From contig JBAYUQ010000007.1 of assembly GCA_041675005.1 (NCBI GenBank), forward strand, positions 62,001-126,000: a stretch of DNA of 64,000 nucleotides, given 5' to 3'. This document shows, piece by piece, positions 1 to 6,901 of this stretch (positions within the stretch are counted from its first letter, which is position 1; every line of letters starts with the position of its first letter). This DNA is from PGYR01 sp041675005 (GTDB taxonomy: Bacteria; Bacteroidota; Ignavibacteria; Kapaibacteriales; UBA2268). The position numbers and the translations under genes were made by a program. The notes beneath the pieces are model-generated. The model saw only the letters and a list, made by a program, of their open reading frames with translations. It was not told the DNA's origin and searched no databases.

Positions 1-2
1 TA

Positions 3-650
3 AAATTTGAGCTAATAAATTCACTTAGAGAAAAAGATTATCAAATAAATATTATTAAGAATAATATCTTTAAGAATTCAAAAAAAGATTATGAAGAAAT
101 TGATTTGATAGCTGAGTTAAAAGGAGTTACTATCATTGCAGAGATAAAGTGTATAAAGTTTCCATTTGAACCAAGAGATTATAACAGTATGCTAAAGAGA
201 TTAACAGAAGGGACGGAACAAATTAACAGAAAAGTTGAATTTCTAAATAAATTCAAGAATGAGATTAAAGGTTTATCTTTTTTGAATAAACCTATAGTTA
301 AGCTAGTAATTACAAATTATCCGCACTTTTCTGGATTAGTTATAAATGACGTACCAATTACTGATGCGACATTAATTGATAATTATTTTATAAATGGGGC
401 TTTTACTAGTGGGCATATTGTATCAAATAAAGATGTGTATGATATTTATGAGGCAAGTAGTTCAAGTATAATTTACTATAATAATGAAGATGACTTATCC
501 AAGAATCTAAAAAGTTTTTTTCACAATCCAATACCAATTGCTGAGCAACTAAAAGACGTTTATCTTAAAGAAACTCTAATATCGTTACCAACTGCAAATC
601 CTAAAATAGTTATGGATTTTTTCGACTTCAAACAATCACATTACATTTAG
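3..650 (+). CDS. PD-(D/E)XK nuclease-like protein, 5' end cut by window
   Basis: The reading frame is open from base 3 to the stop at 650, so the gene begins before the window; 215 codons are visible. The segment EEIDLIAELKG followed by TIIAEIKC has the spacing of the PD-(D/E)XK nuclease core: an Asp after hydrophobic residues, then a hydrophobic strand with E-x-K. The rest is a charged alpha/beta C-terminus with no family I can name. It could be a restriction-like, Holliday-junction-type or NERD-like nuclease; the missing N-terminus would decide. A cysteine-peptidase-like gene follows on the same strand. The fold call is inference from a short motif. Confidence 0.55.
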   Translation, partial: KFELINSLREKDYQINIIKNNIFKNSKKDYEEIDLIAELKGVTIIAEIKCIKFPFEPRDYNSMLKRLTEGTEQINRKVEFLNKFKNEIKGLSFLNKPIVKLVITNYPHFSGLVINDVPITDATLIDNYFINGAFTSGHIVSNKDVYDIYEASSSSIIYYNNEDDLSKNLKSFFHNPIPIAEQLKDVYLKETLISLPTANPKIVMDFFDFKQSHYI

Positions 651-717
651 GGTAAATAAAATATTGCCTAAATTAATATATATATTTTTTGTACTTTTAA
701 AAGAATTTTTTTTAATT

Positions 718-1296
718 ATGAATAGCTCCAAAATTGATATTATTTACACTCAGACAGGTAATGTTTGTGTATTTGCTTCGTATTCGATTATAATAAATTA
801 TTTTTCTAAAGGTAGGAAAAAAATCACAGCACTGTTAAATAAGTATGTTGAAGTTTATAATACCAATCCAACTGGCAATAGTGCTTTGCAATTAGAAGAT
901 TCAATTTACCATCATTATCATTCTTACTGTAAAGCAAACAAATTACGAGGATTTGAGTTTATAAGAGATCAGCATTTAAATGACAAATTTTCTACTTACA
1001 ATTATTGTACTCCTAAAATAATTGCTGTAAATAATAATCACACTGTACTCCCATCTCATCATAATATCAGTTTGAGAAAAAAATTAAAAAGAGGTGGACT
1101 TGCAATGGTTCTTTATCAATCAGGAAATAAACTATTTCATTCAATTGTAATCGGATTTGATAAACGTAAAGGTGGATTTTTTATTAGGAATCCACAACAA
1201 TTTCAAAATCATCCTTTATTAAGCAGAACAGACTTCCTAAAAAATAATGATATTTTAGAGTATATTCTTTTTGAGCGTATTAAAAGAAGGAATTGA
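718..1296 (+). CDS. putative papain-like (C39-type) cysteine peptidase
   Basis: A 192-residue protein with no signal peptide. Three spaced elements recall the papain/C39 fold: Gln12 and Cys17 in QTGNVCVFA (oxyanion Gln and nucleophile), His141 in LFHSIVIGFD, and Asn158 in FFIRNP, which matches the H-x-VIGYD...hydrophobic-x-DP/NP pattern of C39_2-type domains. The frame stays open upstream to a TTG at 664, but that adds a poorly conserved hydrophobic stretch; ATG 718 puts the Gln-Cys motif at the usual N-terminal place. It lies 67 bases after the nuclease-like gene and 4 bases before an antitoxin-like ORF. Substrate unknown; the function is inferred from residues only. Confidence 0.5.
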   Translation: MNSSKIDIIYTQTGNVCVFASYSIIINYFSKGRKKITALLNKYVEVYNTNPTGNSALQLEDSIYHHYHSYCKANKLRGFEFIRDQHLNDKFSTYNYCTPKIIAVNNNHTVLPSHHNISLRKKLKRGGLAMVLYQSGNKLFHSIVIGFDKRKGGFFIRNPQQFQNHPLLSRTDFLKNNDILEYILFERIKRRN

Positions 1297-1300
1297 ATCT

Positions 1301-1450
1301 ATGAAATACACGACTGAAGATATTGAACTTATTAAAGCACAAAAGAAAATGCTAGAAATGAGTGAGGTCGATATAAAGAACGGAAGACTCATCTTGCAAG
1401 AGGCATTGAATAAGAGAAACTTAGAATGGCTAAACGCTTACAGAGTCTAA
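1301..1450 (+). CDS. small antitoxin-tail-like protein
   Basis: A 49-residue ORF starting 4 bases after the previous stop. Its centre, with MSEVDIKNGRLI then LNKRNLEWLNA, resembles the C-terminal tails of Bacteroidota type II antitoxins, which carry an S-E-E-D-I-x-x-G-R motif followed by an E-E-L helix and a Trp. There is no room for a DNA-binding domain and no RelE/ParE toxin gene follows: a terminator begins 26 bases downstream. It may be a broken antitoxin or a small protein working with the upstream gene. The family resemblance is from memory and weak. Confidence 0.4.
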   Translation: MKYTTEDIELIKAQKKMLEMSEVDIKNGRLILQEALNKRNLEWLNAYRV

Positions 1451-1475
1451 GCTCAGCCACATAGATTATATTTTT

Positions 1476-1507
1476 AAAAAGACCTCGGACATTGTTCGAG
1501 TTTTTTT
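1476..1507 (+). terminator. rho-independent terminator
   Basis: The stem CTCGGA/TTCGAG with a 5-base loop is preceded by five A and followed by seven T. It ends the unit 3-1450. The T-run may also serve as the -33 element of the next promoter. Confidence 0.7.
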
Positions 1508-1539
1508 GTGGGGGGTATGACAGGAATTTTGTAACTTTG
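1505..1539 (+). promoter_or_regulatory. Bacteroidota-type promoter candidate
   Basis: TTTG at 1505-1508 and TAACTTTG at 1532-1539 match the -33 and -7 elements known for the Bacteroidota primary sigma factor. The 23-base spacer is longer than the usual 19-21. It lies 43 bases before the DUF1801 start. Confidence 0.4.
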
Positions 1540-1582
1540 GTGGTTAAACAGTTATTTAATTACATCAAAAGAACCAAACAAT

Positions 1583-1987
1583 ATGGCACAAAAAGAAATT
1601 AACTTAAGTACTGAAGTTTCTAGCTTATTAGATGAAATAAACCACCCATTTAGAAATGAGATTGAAATTCTGCGAAATTGTATATTGAACGCAAATAACG
1701 ATTTGGAAGAGAATATAAAATGGAATGGACCAAACTATTGTTTTGACAATGAAGATAGAATCACAATGAGAGTGCAACCACCTACTAAACAAGTTCAATT
1801 GATTTTTCATAGAGGAGCTAAAAAGCAGGAACAACCGAAGAATAAACTAATTGAAAGTAAAAGCAAACTGTTAGTTTGGAAAGAAAATGACAGAGCCATT
1901 ATAACTTTTAAAAGTTTGAATGATATCGAAGGTGCAATAGAAGAATTGTCAATAATTGTAAATGAATGGATAAGTAACACGAAGTAA
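1583..1987 (+). CDS. DUF1801 (YdhG-like) domain protein
   Basis: A 134-residue soluble protein recognised as DUF1801 from its layout: an N-terminal helix pair containing LRNCILNANNDLEENIKWNGPN, the W-x-x-P turn before an edge strand, a central FHRGAKK strand and a C-terminal RAIITFKSLNDIEG segment. Full length for the family. The biochemical role of DUF1801 is not established. ATG 1583 follows a promoter candidate, so it is probably transcribed alone. A scrap of a VOC-family gene begins 3 bases after the stop, so something was lost here by deletion. Confidence 0.8.
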   Translation: MAQKEINLSTEVSSLLDEINHPFRNEIEILRNCILNANNDLEENIKWNGPNYCFDNEDRITMRVQPPTKQVQLIFHRGAKKQEQPKNKLIESKSKLLVWKENDRAIITFKSLNDIEGAIEELSIIVNEWISNTK

Positions 1988-1989
1988 GG

Positions 1990-2055
1990 GGTAAATTTGT
2001 TCATATACTTGATGTTGAAGGTAATAAAGTTGAACTATGGGAAGAGATATACTAA
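1990..2055 (+). pseudogene. VOC (glyoxalase/bleomycin resistance) C-terminal remnant
   Basis: The frame from 1990 to the TAA at 2053-2055 encodes GKFVHILDVEGNKVELWEEI plus a final Tyr. This is the typical last strand pair of VOC-superfamily proteins (hydrophobic-D-P-E-G-N-x-hydrophobic-E-L-W-E). The first three quarters of such a protein (about 120 residues) are absent, and the fragment starts right behind the DUF1801 stop in another frame. This suggests a deletion that joined the two. DUF1801 and VOC genes are often neighbours, which supports the reading. Confidence 0.65.
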
Positions 2056-2100
2056 AGCGAAAGAACAACCTAATTTTTTTTGCACTTCAATAAAATTTTC

Positions 2101-2131
2101 TTGTCTATTTTTGTCATAAATATTATTTTTG
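2101..2131 (+). promoter_or_regulatory. promoter candidate for the cupin gene
   Basis: TTG at 2101-2103, a 20-base spacer and TATTTTTG at 2124-2131 fit the Bacteroidota consensus; the ATG follows 22 bases later. A second TATTTTTG sits at 2106-2113 with a TTTG 23 bases upstream. Confidence 0.45.
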
Positions 2132-2153
2132 CCAACAATAACATCTGAAAATT

Positions 2154-2660
2154 ATGCCAACATTAATTAACCCTAATTCTTTGATTTATCAAGCAGATAA
2201 TACGACTCTTGATGAATTCAAATTGAAAACATTAGTACCTAGATTGGGAAAGTATTGCAATTCCAACCAAATGATTTTCGATATAAGACTACTCGAACCA
2301 GGTAAATATTCATTCCCTTATCACTTTCATAGAAATGCTGAAGAACTAATTATGATCATCTCAGGTTCACTTACTATGAGAACTGAAGATGGATTGAAAA
2401 TAATTAAATCTGGGGAGTTAGTCTTCTTCGAGATAGGACCATCAGGAGCTCATCAGTTCTATAATCATGAGCAAACTTCTTGTATATATCTAGATATAAA
2501 GACCACTCAAGGGATTGATGTTGTTGAGTACCCCGATTCTGGGAAAGTAAATATAACGCCATTAAACATGATATATGAGATTGGGTCTCAAGTTAATTAT
2601 AATCAAGGAGAATCAAATATTAGTTCTATATGGGAAAATTTAAAAAAAGAACACAGCTAG
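2154..2660 (+). CDS. cupin domain protein
   Basis: A 168-residue protein with one double-stranded beta-helix (cupin_2). Motif 1 is visible as YHFHRNAEELIMIISG with metal ligands His57, His59 and Glu63 or Glu64. Motif 2 is in G-x-L-V-F-F-E-I-G-P-S-G-A-H, giving His100. No signal peptide. The fold binds a divalent metal and serves as enzyme or sensor; the substrate cannot be read from the sequence. A promoter candidate precedes it and the neighbours are unrelated, so it is probably monocistronic. Confidence 0.75.
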   Translation: MPTLINPNSLIYQADNTTLDEFKLKTLVPRLGKYCNSNQMIFDIRLLEPGKYSFPYHFHRNAEELIMIISGSLTMRTEDGLKIIKSGELVFFEIGPSGAHQFYNHEQTSCIYLDIKTTQGIDVVEYPDSGKVNITPLNMIYEIGSQVNYNQGESNISSIWENLKKEHS

Positions 2661-2748
2661 AATAAGCTACGAAAAATGGTTAAACTCAATTTGTTTTTCT
2701 GAACATAATTTAAATAATATGTAATACTTATTTGGAAATAGATCCGAA

Positions 2749-3309
2749 ATGAAAAATATAGTTTTTGCTTTACTTTTTATATCTACTTTTTTAAACGTTT
2801 TAGCACAAAAGAATCCGGAAGATAGTAATTTTGAAGTGGAGATAGATCCTATCGCTTTTGCATTGCAAGGATATTCATTTCATGGTATATATCTTAATTC
2901 CAGAATTAGGACTGACCTTGGTGTTTTTGGGATTATGCAGCCTGTTGGTTTTAATGGTAATGAAGGTTTCCAAATAAAAACTCAAGGAGTAGGCGTCAAA
3001 GTAAATTACTTGCTAACTGAAAATGAAACTTGGTTTACGGGGATTGGATTGGGATATTCTACTAATCGAATAAACTTGCTTGAAAGTAGTGAGGTACAAA
3101 ACCAGAAAATTATCGGTATTGGTGCTCACCTAGGTTATCGTTGGTTTATGTTCGAAAATGCTTCAAATGCTTTACGTAACCTATATTTAGCCCCATGGTT
3201 TAGCATTGACTATAATATACCAATTAATGACGTATCATTCGAGACAAAGAATTATAATCAACAAATTATTTCATTTTTTCCAACGATTCATATAGGTTAT
3301 AAAATTTAG
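2749..3309 (+). CDS. secreted/outer-membrane beta-barrel-like protein, unknown function
   Basis: A 186-residue protein with a clear Sec signal peptide (MKN, hydrophobic core, cut after NVLAQ near residue 20). The mature part is rich in alternating polar and aromatic residues and Gly, with strand-like stretches such as QGVGVKVNYLL, FTGIGLGYST and IIGIGAHLGYRW, and it ends in a strand with IGYKI. This looks like an 8-stranded outer-membrane barrel of the OmpA/porin-like type common in Bacteroidota. No specific family recognised. A hairpin begins at the stop codon. Confidence 0.65.
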   Translation: MKNIVFALLFISTFLNVLAQKNPEDSNFEVEIDPIAFALQGYSFHGIYLNSRIRTDLGVFGIMQPVGFNGNEGFQIKTQGVGVKVNYLLTENETWFTGIGLGYSTNRINLLESSEVQNQKIIGIGAHLGYRWFMFENASNALRNLYLAPWFSIDYNIPINDVSFETKNYNQQIISFFPTIHIGYKI

Positions 3310-3329
3310 TTGAACTTATAGAGTTCAAC
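3309..3329 (+). terminator. hairpin at the end of the barrel gene
   Basis: A perfect 8-bp stem GTTGAACT/AGTTCAAC with a 5-base loop starts at the last base of the stop codon. No T-run follows, so it may stabilise the 3' end rather than terminate. Confidence 0.35.
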
Positions 3330-3368
3330 ATAGACTATTATTAGCAATCCTCTGGGTGTCACAAGAGT

Positions 3369-3974
3369 TTACAAACTCACTCTCGGAAGTGATAGCTTAT
3401 ATTTAATCGAGATGATTCGGATAGCGAATATGAAGACAGTCGGTACTCCGTAAAGCAGCCAAAGTGGTGCACCTATATATTGCAGAGATATATAGATGAA
3501 CGCACCAGCTAGACATGCGGAAGCATAGATTTCTTTTCTGAATACAAGCGGTATTTGGTTAGTCATCATATCTCTGATTATACCACCGAAGACAGCCGTT
3601 ACTAATCCGAAGAAAATAGCTATGAATGGGCTCACCCCAAAGTCAATTGCCTTTTGTGTACCCAATATAGCCGACAAGCTAATACCAAGTGTATCAAAAA
3701 GGAAGAATGTCTGTTTTAAAAATAGGATTCTCTTTTTCAGGAGGAAAGTAAATCCCAAACCTGCCATAATAACTACAACAAACCACGGGTTTTCCATCCA
3801 GAAGAGTGGGTGACATCCCAGCAATAAATCACGGACAGTCCCTCCACCTACGGCAGTAACAAAGGTAACAAATGAAATACCGAACATATCGTATTTCTTT
3901 TGGATAGACGATAGAGCAGCACTTATAGAGAAAACGAATACGCTAATCAAAGCGAGAATAGATAATAATTCCAT
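3369..3974 (-). CDS. TRIC/UPF0126 family membrane channel or transporter
   Basis: A 201-residue protein with about seven membrane helices in two repeats. Each repeat carries the family hallmark: GGGTVRD at residues 43-49 and GGIIRD at about 130-135. Bacterial UPF0126 (YadS/YicG-like) proteins are homologous to animal TRIC channels and have been described as K+-permeable channels or glycine transporters; which applies here is open. Full length. It is transcribed convergently with the upstream barrel gene and divergently from dedA across a 323-base gap. Confidence 0.85.
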   Translation of the reverse strand: MELLSILALISVFVFSISAALSSIQKKYDMFGISFVTFVTAVGGGTVRDLLLGCHPLFWMENPWFVVVIMAGLGFTFLLKKRILFLKQTFFLFDTLGISLSAILGTQKAIDFGVSPFIAIFFGLVTAVFGGIIRDMMTNQIPLVFRKEIYASACLAGAFIYISLQYIGAPLWLLYGVPTVFIFAIRIISIKYKLSLPRVSL

Positions 3975-4297
3975 TTCAACAAAAACAATTTAGATTTTTT
4001 CGGATAAACAAATATTGACGACTACGAGAGAATAGGTTATGCGGAATTAGCGCATAGAAATATGGTGATGCATACTCTGCTTGAGCATTGGCATATACCA
4101 CATCTGAGGCATTTGGTTTGCCCTTGAGTTGGAATTATTGGTCAATATGTAATTTGTTATTTTCATCTAATTTTAGAAACGGAGTTCAAAATTGAATTCA
4201 AAATTATTCTGTTGTGATTTAATTTCCAAGCATTATTTCTAAAAAAAGAACTAATGATTAAGTAAATTGATTTTTTCCAATATGAAAGACAGAAATA
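3975..4297. other. gene-free intergenic stretch between divergent genes
   Basis: This should hold the promoters of the TRIC gene (minus) and dedA (plus), but no clean TTTG-N19-21-TAnnTTTG site was found. A 39-codon frame on the plus strand (about 4006-4128, with DDYERIGYAEL) is open but starts without ATG and is not recognised. Nothing else seen. Confidence 0.4.
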
Positions 4298-4924
4298 ATG
4301 TTTGAAAGTTTACACAGTTTAGATGCTGCCATAGAGTTCCTCTCTCATTTAGAGTGGTATTGGGTACTCGGCTTTGCTTTTTTTATAACTATGCTCGAGA
4401 ATATATTCCCGCCCTCCCCTAGTGATTCAGTTTTGGTTTTTATGGGTTCGCTTATTGCTTTGGGTACTATTGGGTTTGTTCCATTGCTGTTATTAGCTAC
4501 TTCTGGCTCGTTAGTGGGGTTTATTATTATGTTCTACCTCGGTAGCAAGTTTGGACATGGAGTAGTAGATTCCAATAAAATGCCGTTCATCAACAAGAAA
4601 AGCTTAGAAAAACCCGAAGAGTGGTTCAGGAAATGGGGCTATTATCTGATTATAGCTAATCGCTTTTTATCTGGTACAAGAGCCGTTATCTCCTTTTTTG
4701 CGGGTATGTCCGACCTTAATTTCAAAAGAACAGTAATATTATCTTTAATAAGTGCGTTGATTTGGAATAGTATTCTGATATACCTCGGAGTAGTTTTTGG
4801 GAATAACTTCGAAGCAATATTGGAATATCTAACTCTCTATGGCAAGATTATCTTCCCACTAATTGGTTTAGCAATAGTTGTATTTTTAGTAAAGAAATAC
4901 TGGTGGGATAAGCGGAGTAAGTAG
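4298..4924 (+). CDS. DedA family (SNARE-associated) membrane protein
   Basis: A 208-residue integral membrane protein. Family marks are the acidic and proline-rich entry motif ENIFPPSPSD near residues 35-44, a Gly-rich helix with GSLVGFIIMFYLGSKFG, and the re-entrant/basic motif WGYYLIIANRFLSGTRA. DedA proteins are needed for membrane homeostasis, and several act in lipid-carrier (undecaprenyl phosphate) or phospholipid flipping. Full length. Its stop (4922-4924) directly touches the start of the isochorismatase-type gene, so the two are co-transcribed. Confidence 0.85.
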   Translation: MFESLHSLDAAIEFLSHLEWYWVLGFAFFITMLENIFPPSPSDSVLVFMGSLIALGTIGFVPLLLLATSGSLVGFIIMFYLGSKFGHGVVDSNKMPFINKKSLEKPEEWFRKWGYYLIIANRFLSGTRAVISFFAGMSDLNFKRTVILSLISALIWNSILIYLGVVFGNNFEAILEYLTLYGKIIFPLIGLAIVVFLVKKYWWDKRSK

Positions 4925-5494
4925 ATGAATAATAAATCAACTTCTTCCCCCACCCTCCTACTAATCGACCTGCAAAAAGGATTCGAAAATCAGGAATATT
5001 GGGGTGGTAATAGAAACAACAAGAATGCTGAAGCAAATTGTAAGCTCTTGCTAAATAAATGGCGTGAGTTGGAATTACCAATTTACCACATCAGACATAG
5101 CTCCACGAACCCAAACTCCCCCCTACACAATTCAAAAATTGGATTCGATTTTATAGCTGGATTAGAACCGAAGAATCACGAGTTAGAAATCATCAAGTCT
5201 GTTAACAGTGCTTTTATCGGAACTGATTTGGACGAACAATTGAGGAGCAATGGAATCAACTCACTCGTTATATCTGGATTGACAACGAATCATTGTGTAT
5301 CTACTACTGTGCGAATGGCTGGTAATCTCGGGTATAAGACAACTCTTGTTTTAGACGCAACAGCCACTTTTGAAAGAATAGGTGTCAATGGTGAGAAATT
5401 CGATTCGGAATTAATCCACCAAACGACTCTGGCTAATCTGAATGGCGAGTTTGCTGAAGTCTTGACCACTAGGGCTGTAGTTGAGAGGTTGTGA
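4925..5494 (+). CDS. isochorismatase-family cysteine hydrolase
   Basis: A 189-residue soluble enzyme. The catalytic triad can be placed: Asp15 in LLLIDLQKGF, Lys91 in EIIKSVNSAF and Cys124 in GLTTNHCVSTT. The cis-peptide-forming GLTTNHCV motif is typical of nicotinamidase/isochorismatase relatives that hydrolyse C-N bonds, so the product could be an amidase or ureidase-like enzyme; the substrate is unknown. The ATG starts immediately after the DedA stop, suggesting translational coupling. The 3' end has no clear terminator before the XRE gene. Confidence 0.85.
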   Translation: MNNKSTSSPTLLLIDLQKGFENQEYWGGNRNNKNAEANCKLLLNKWRELELPIYHIRHSSTNPNSPLHNSKIGFDFIAGLEPKNHELEIIKSVNSAFIGTDLDEQLRSNGINSLVISGLTTNHCVSTTVRMAGNLGYKTTLVLDATATFERIGVNGEKFDSELIHQTTLANLNGEFAEVLTTRAVVERL

Positions 5495-5547
5495 GATAGC
5501 AATGTGTATCTATAATTTTAATTTTTTTTAATTTACCAAACAATTTA

Positions 5548-5568
5548 GTAACTAATTCGTTACATTTG
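5548..5568 (+). promoter_or_regulatory. -7 promoter box with overlapping inverted repeat (operator-like)
   Basis: TACATTTG at 5561-5568 matches the TAnnTTTG -7 box. The inverted repeat GTAAC-N6-GTTAC at 5548-5563 runs into it, as an autoregulatory operator of an XRE antitoxin would. The ATG at 5572 is only 4 bases past the box, so the transcript would be leaderless or nearly so. No -33 element was found. Confidence 0.45.
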
Positions 5569-5571
5569 TAT

Positions 5572-5856
5572 ATGACAAAAACTAGAAATGCAAAAGAAAT
5601 AATAGCCGAAAGATTTGGCAATAAAGGTACAAAAGAACGTGAGAAGTTTCGTGAAGATGCATTCTCCTATTACTTTGGTGAAATAATTAAAAACAGAAGA
5701 AAAGAGCTACAACTTAGTCAAGAAGGGCTCGCTAAAATAGTAGGTAAAAAACGCCCTTATATTTCCCGTGTCGAAAATGGCGAAGATATTCAATTATCTA
5801 ACTTTGCTCTAATAGCCAACGCATTGGGATTAACTATTGAGTTAAAGGAGGGGTAA
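5572..5856 (+). CDS. XRE/HigA-type antitoxin-like transcriptional regulator
   Basis: A 94-residue protein with a C-terminal HTH: LSQEGLAKIVGKKRPYISRV is the helix-turn-helix, followed by ENGEDIQLSNFALIANALGL. The N-terminal arm (NAKEIIAERFG, then REKFREDAFSYYFGEII) is the extension seen in HigA-like antitoxins. ATG 5572 is preferred to TTG 5566. No HigB/RelE-type toxin gene lies on either side: an isochorismatase-type gene is upstream and an LprI-domain gene is 1 base downstream. It is therefore an orphan or has been recruited as a simple repressor. The operator-like repeat at 5548 fits autoregulation. Confidence 0.8.
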   Translation: MTKTRNAKEIIAERFGNKGTKEREKFREDAFSYYFGEIIKNRRKELQLSQEGLAKIVGKKRPYISRVENGEDIQLSNFALIANALGLTIELKEG

Positions 5857-5857
5857 A

Positions 5858-6667
5858 ATGTTTTTAATCTCGGGAATATTCAGACTTAGCATTATTCTGT
5901 TAATGATTAGTTCATCATTTTGCTATTCGCAGACTCAACTAGATATGAATACTGAGATGAATAAAAGGTACTTTAAAGCTGAAGAAGAACTTAATAAAGT
6001 GTACAATGAAATTTTAGAGGATTACAAGGATGACTCTACATTTATTGATAAACTAAAAATTTCTCAAAGAATATGGATTAAATTTCGTGATTCAGAGTTT
6101 GAAATGAAATTTCCTGAATCTGAAAAACAATTTCATTATGGTTCAGTGTTTCCAATGTGTGCTTCTCATTATTTAGAATCGTTAACTTTAGAAAGATTAG
6201 AAAAACTAAACGATTGGATAGAACCTGCTCCTGAAGGGGATATATGTAATGGCTCTATTATGTACAGAGAAACAGATGAGGATAAAATTAAGTTTAGGGT
6301 GATAGATGAAGGTCAATCTTATTTCTCACTTAATAATATGGTAATTCTTAAAGAAATAGAGACCTCCTCGTATTTCATAAGGGTAATTGGGAGTGGTTAT
6401 CTGCCTCGTAAATCGGAATTAAAGGAAACGGAATTAATTAATGAACTCTATATATCAGTTACAGAATTCATAGAATCTCCAAAAACAACAACTTTCCTTC
6501 TAGATGATATTTACAAACCATCCATCCTTACTTCAAACTCTTCAGATTTAGACAGCCCAGTAGTTGAATTAGAATTCAGTAAAAATTATAAAAGACATAA
6601 AACTAAAATATCTATTTCTCAAGATGAAGTAAAAATCTTGGAAGATTTAATTCTAGAGGAAAAATAA
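5858..6667 (+). CDS. exported LprI/DUF1311-domain protein
   Basis: A 269-residue protein with a signal peptide (hydrophobic residues 5-22, cut near CYSQ). Residues about 30-125 match the DUF1311/LprI domain: Met-Asn-x-x-Tyr, A-E-E-E-L-N-K-V-Y, then S-Q-R-x-W-I-K-F-R-D-x-E and a PMC Cys. LprI of mycobacteria inhibits lysozyme; many homologues are uncharacterised. The C-terminal 140 residues are not recognised. It begins one base after the XRE stop, so both are on one transcript, an unusual pairing. Confidence 0.7.
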   Translation: MFLISGIFRLSIILLMISSSFCYSQTQLDMNTEMNKRYFKAEEELNKVYNEILEDYKDDSTFIDKLKISQRIWIKFRDSEFEMKFPESEKQFHYGSVFPMCASHYLESLTLERLEKLNDWIEPAPEGDICNGSIMYRETDEDKIKFRVIDEGQSYFSLNNMVILKEIETSSYFIRVIGSGYLPRKSELKETELINELYISVTEFIESPKTTTFLLDDIYKPSILTSNSSDLDSPVVELEFSKNYKRHKTKISISQDEVKILEDLILEEK

Positions 6668-6684
6668 ACAACCATCTCCCCCAC

Positions 6685-6715
6685 TTGTTTGTTCAACTAA
6701 TGTTATTTAGATTTG
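6685..6715 (+). promoter_or_regulatory. promoter of the thiamine-linked TonB receptor
   Basis: TTG at 6685-6687, a 20-base spacer and TAGATTTG at 6708-6715 match the Bacteroidota consensus. The start of transcription would fall about where the riboswitch begins (6721). Confidence 0.65.
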
Positions 6716-6720
6716 TATTC

Positions 6721-6806
6721 CCGTTGGAGGTGCTGACCAAATAGTTTGGTCGGCTGAGATAAAACTCCTTGCACCTGATCAGGTTAGTACCTGCGTAGGA
6801 AAACGG
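6721..6806 (+). promoter_or_regulatory. TPP (thiamine pyrophosphate) riboswitch
   Basis: The conserved TPP-aptamer blocks are in order: GGAGGTGC, then GGCTGAGATAAAACTCC with the CUGAGA motif, then GCACCTGATCAGGTTAGTACC and CTGCGTAGGAAA. P1 closes by CCGTT (6721-6725) pairing with AACGG (6802-6806). Downstream, an AT-rich hairpin at about 6862-6885 lies just before the start codon and may be part of the expression platform. It precedes a TonB-dependent receptor, as known for thiamine-regulated outer-membrane receptors of Bacteroidota. Confidence 0.93.
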
Positions 6807-6901
6807 TGGAATATACCACGTTTACAATCTACTAAGCATTTTGCTCATCAGGGCTCTGACGGATTTAATTAATTTATTAATAAATCTTTGTAGGGCTAAT
6901 T

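Noticed and set aside
664..717. TTG start extending the cysteine-peptidase-like gene upstream
   Set aside because: The added residues are hydrophobic and low in complexity and push the catalytic motif away from its usual N-terminal place; ATG 718 fits better.
4006..4128. Open plus-strand frame (DDYERIGYAEL...) upstream of dedA
   Set aside because: No start codon at its beginning, too short, and not matched to any family; could be a remnant but cannot be supported.
6808..6824. GTGG/CCAC hairpin after the riboswitch as a terminator
   Set aside because: Only four base pairs and no T-run; too weak to act as the expression platform on its own.
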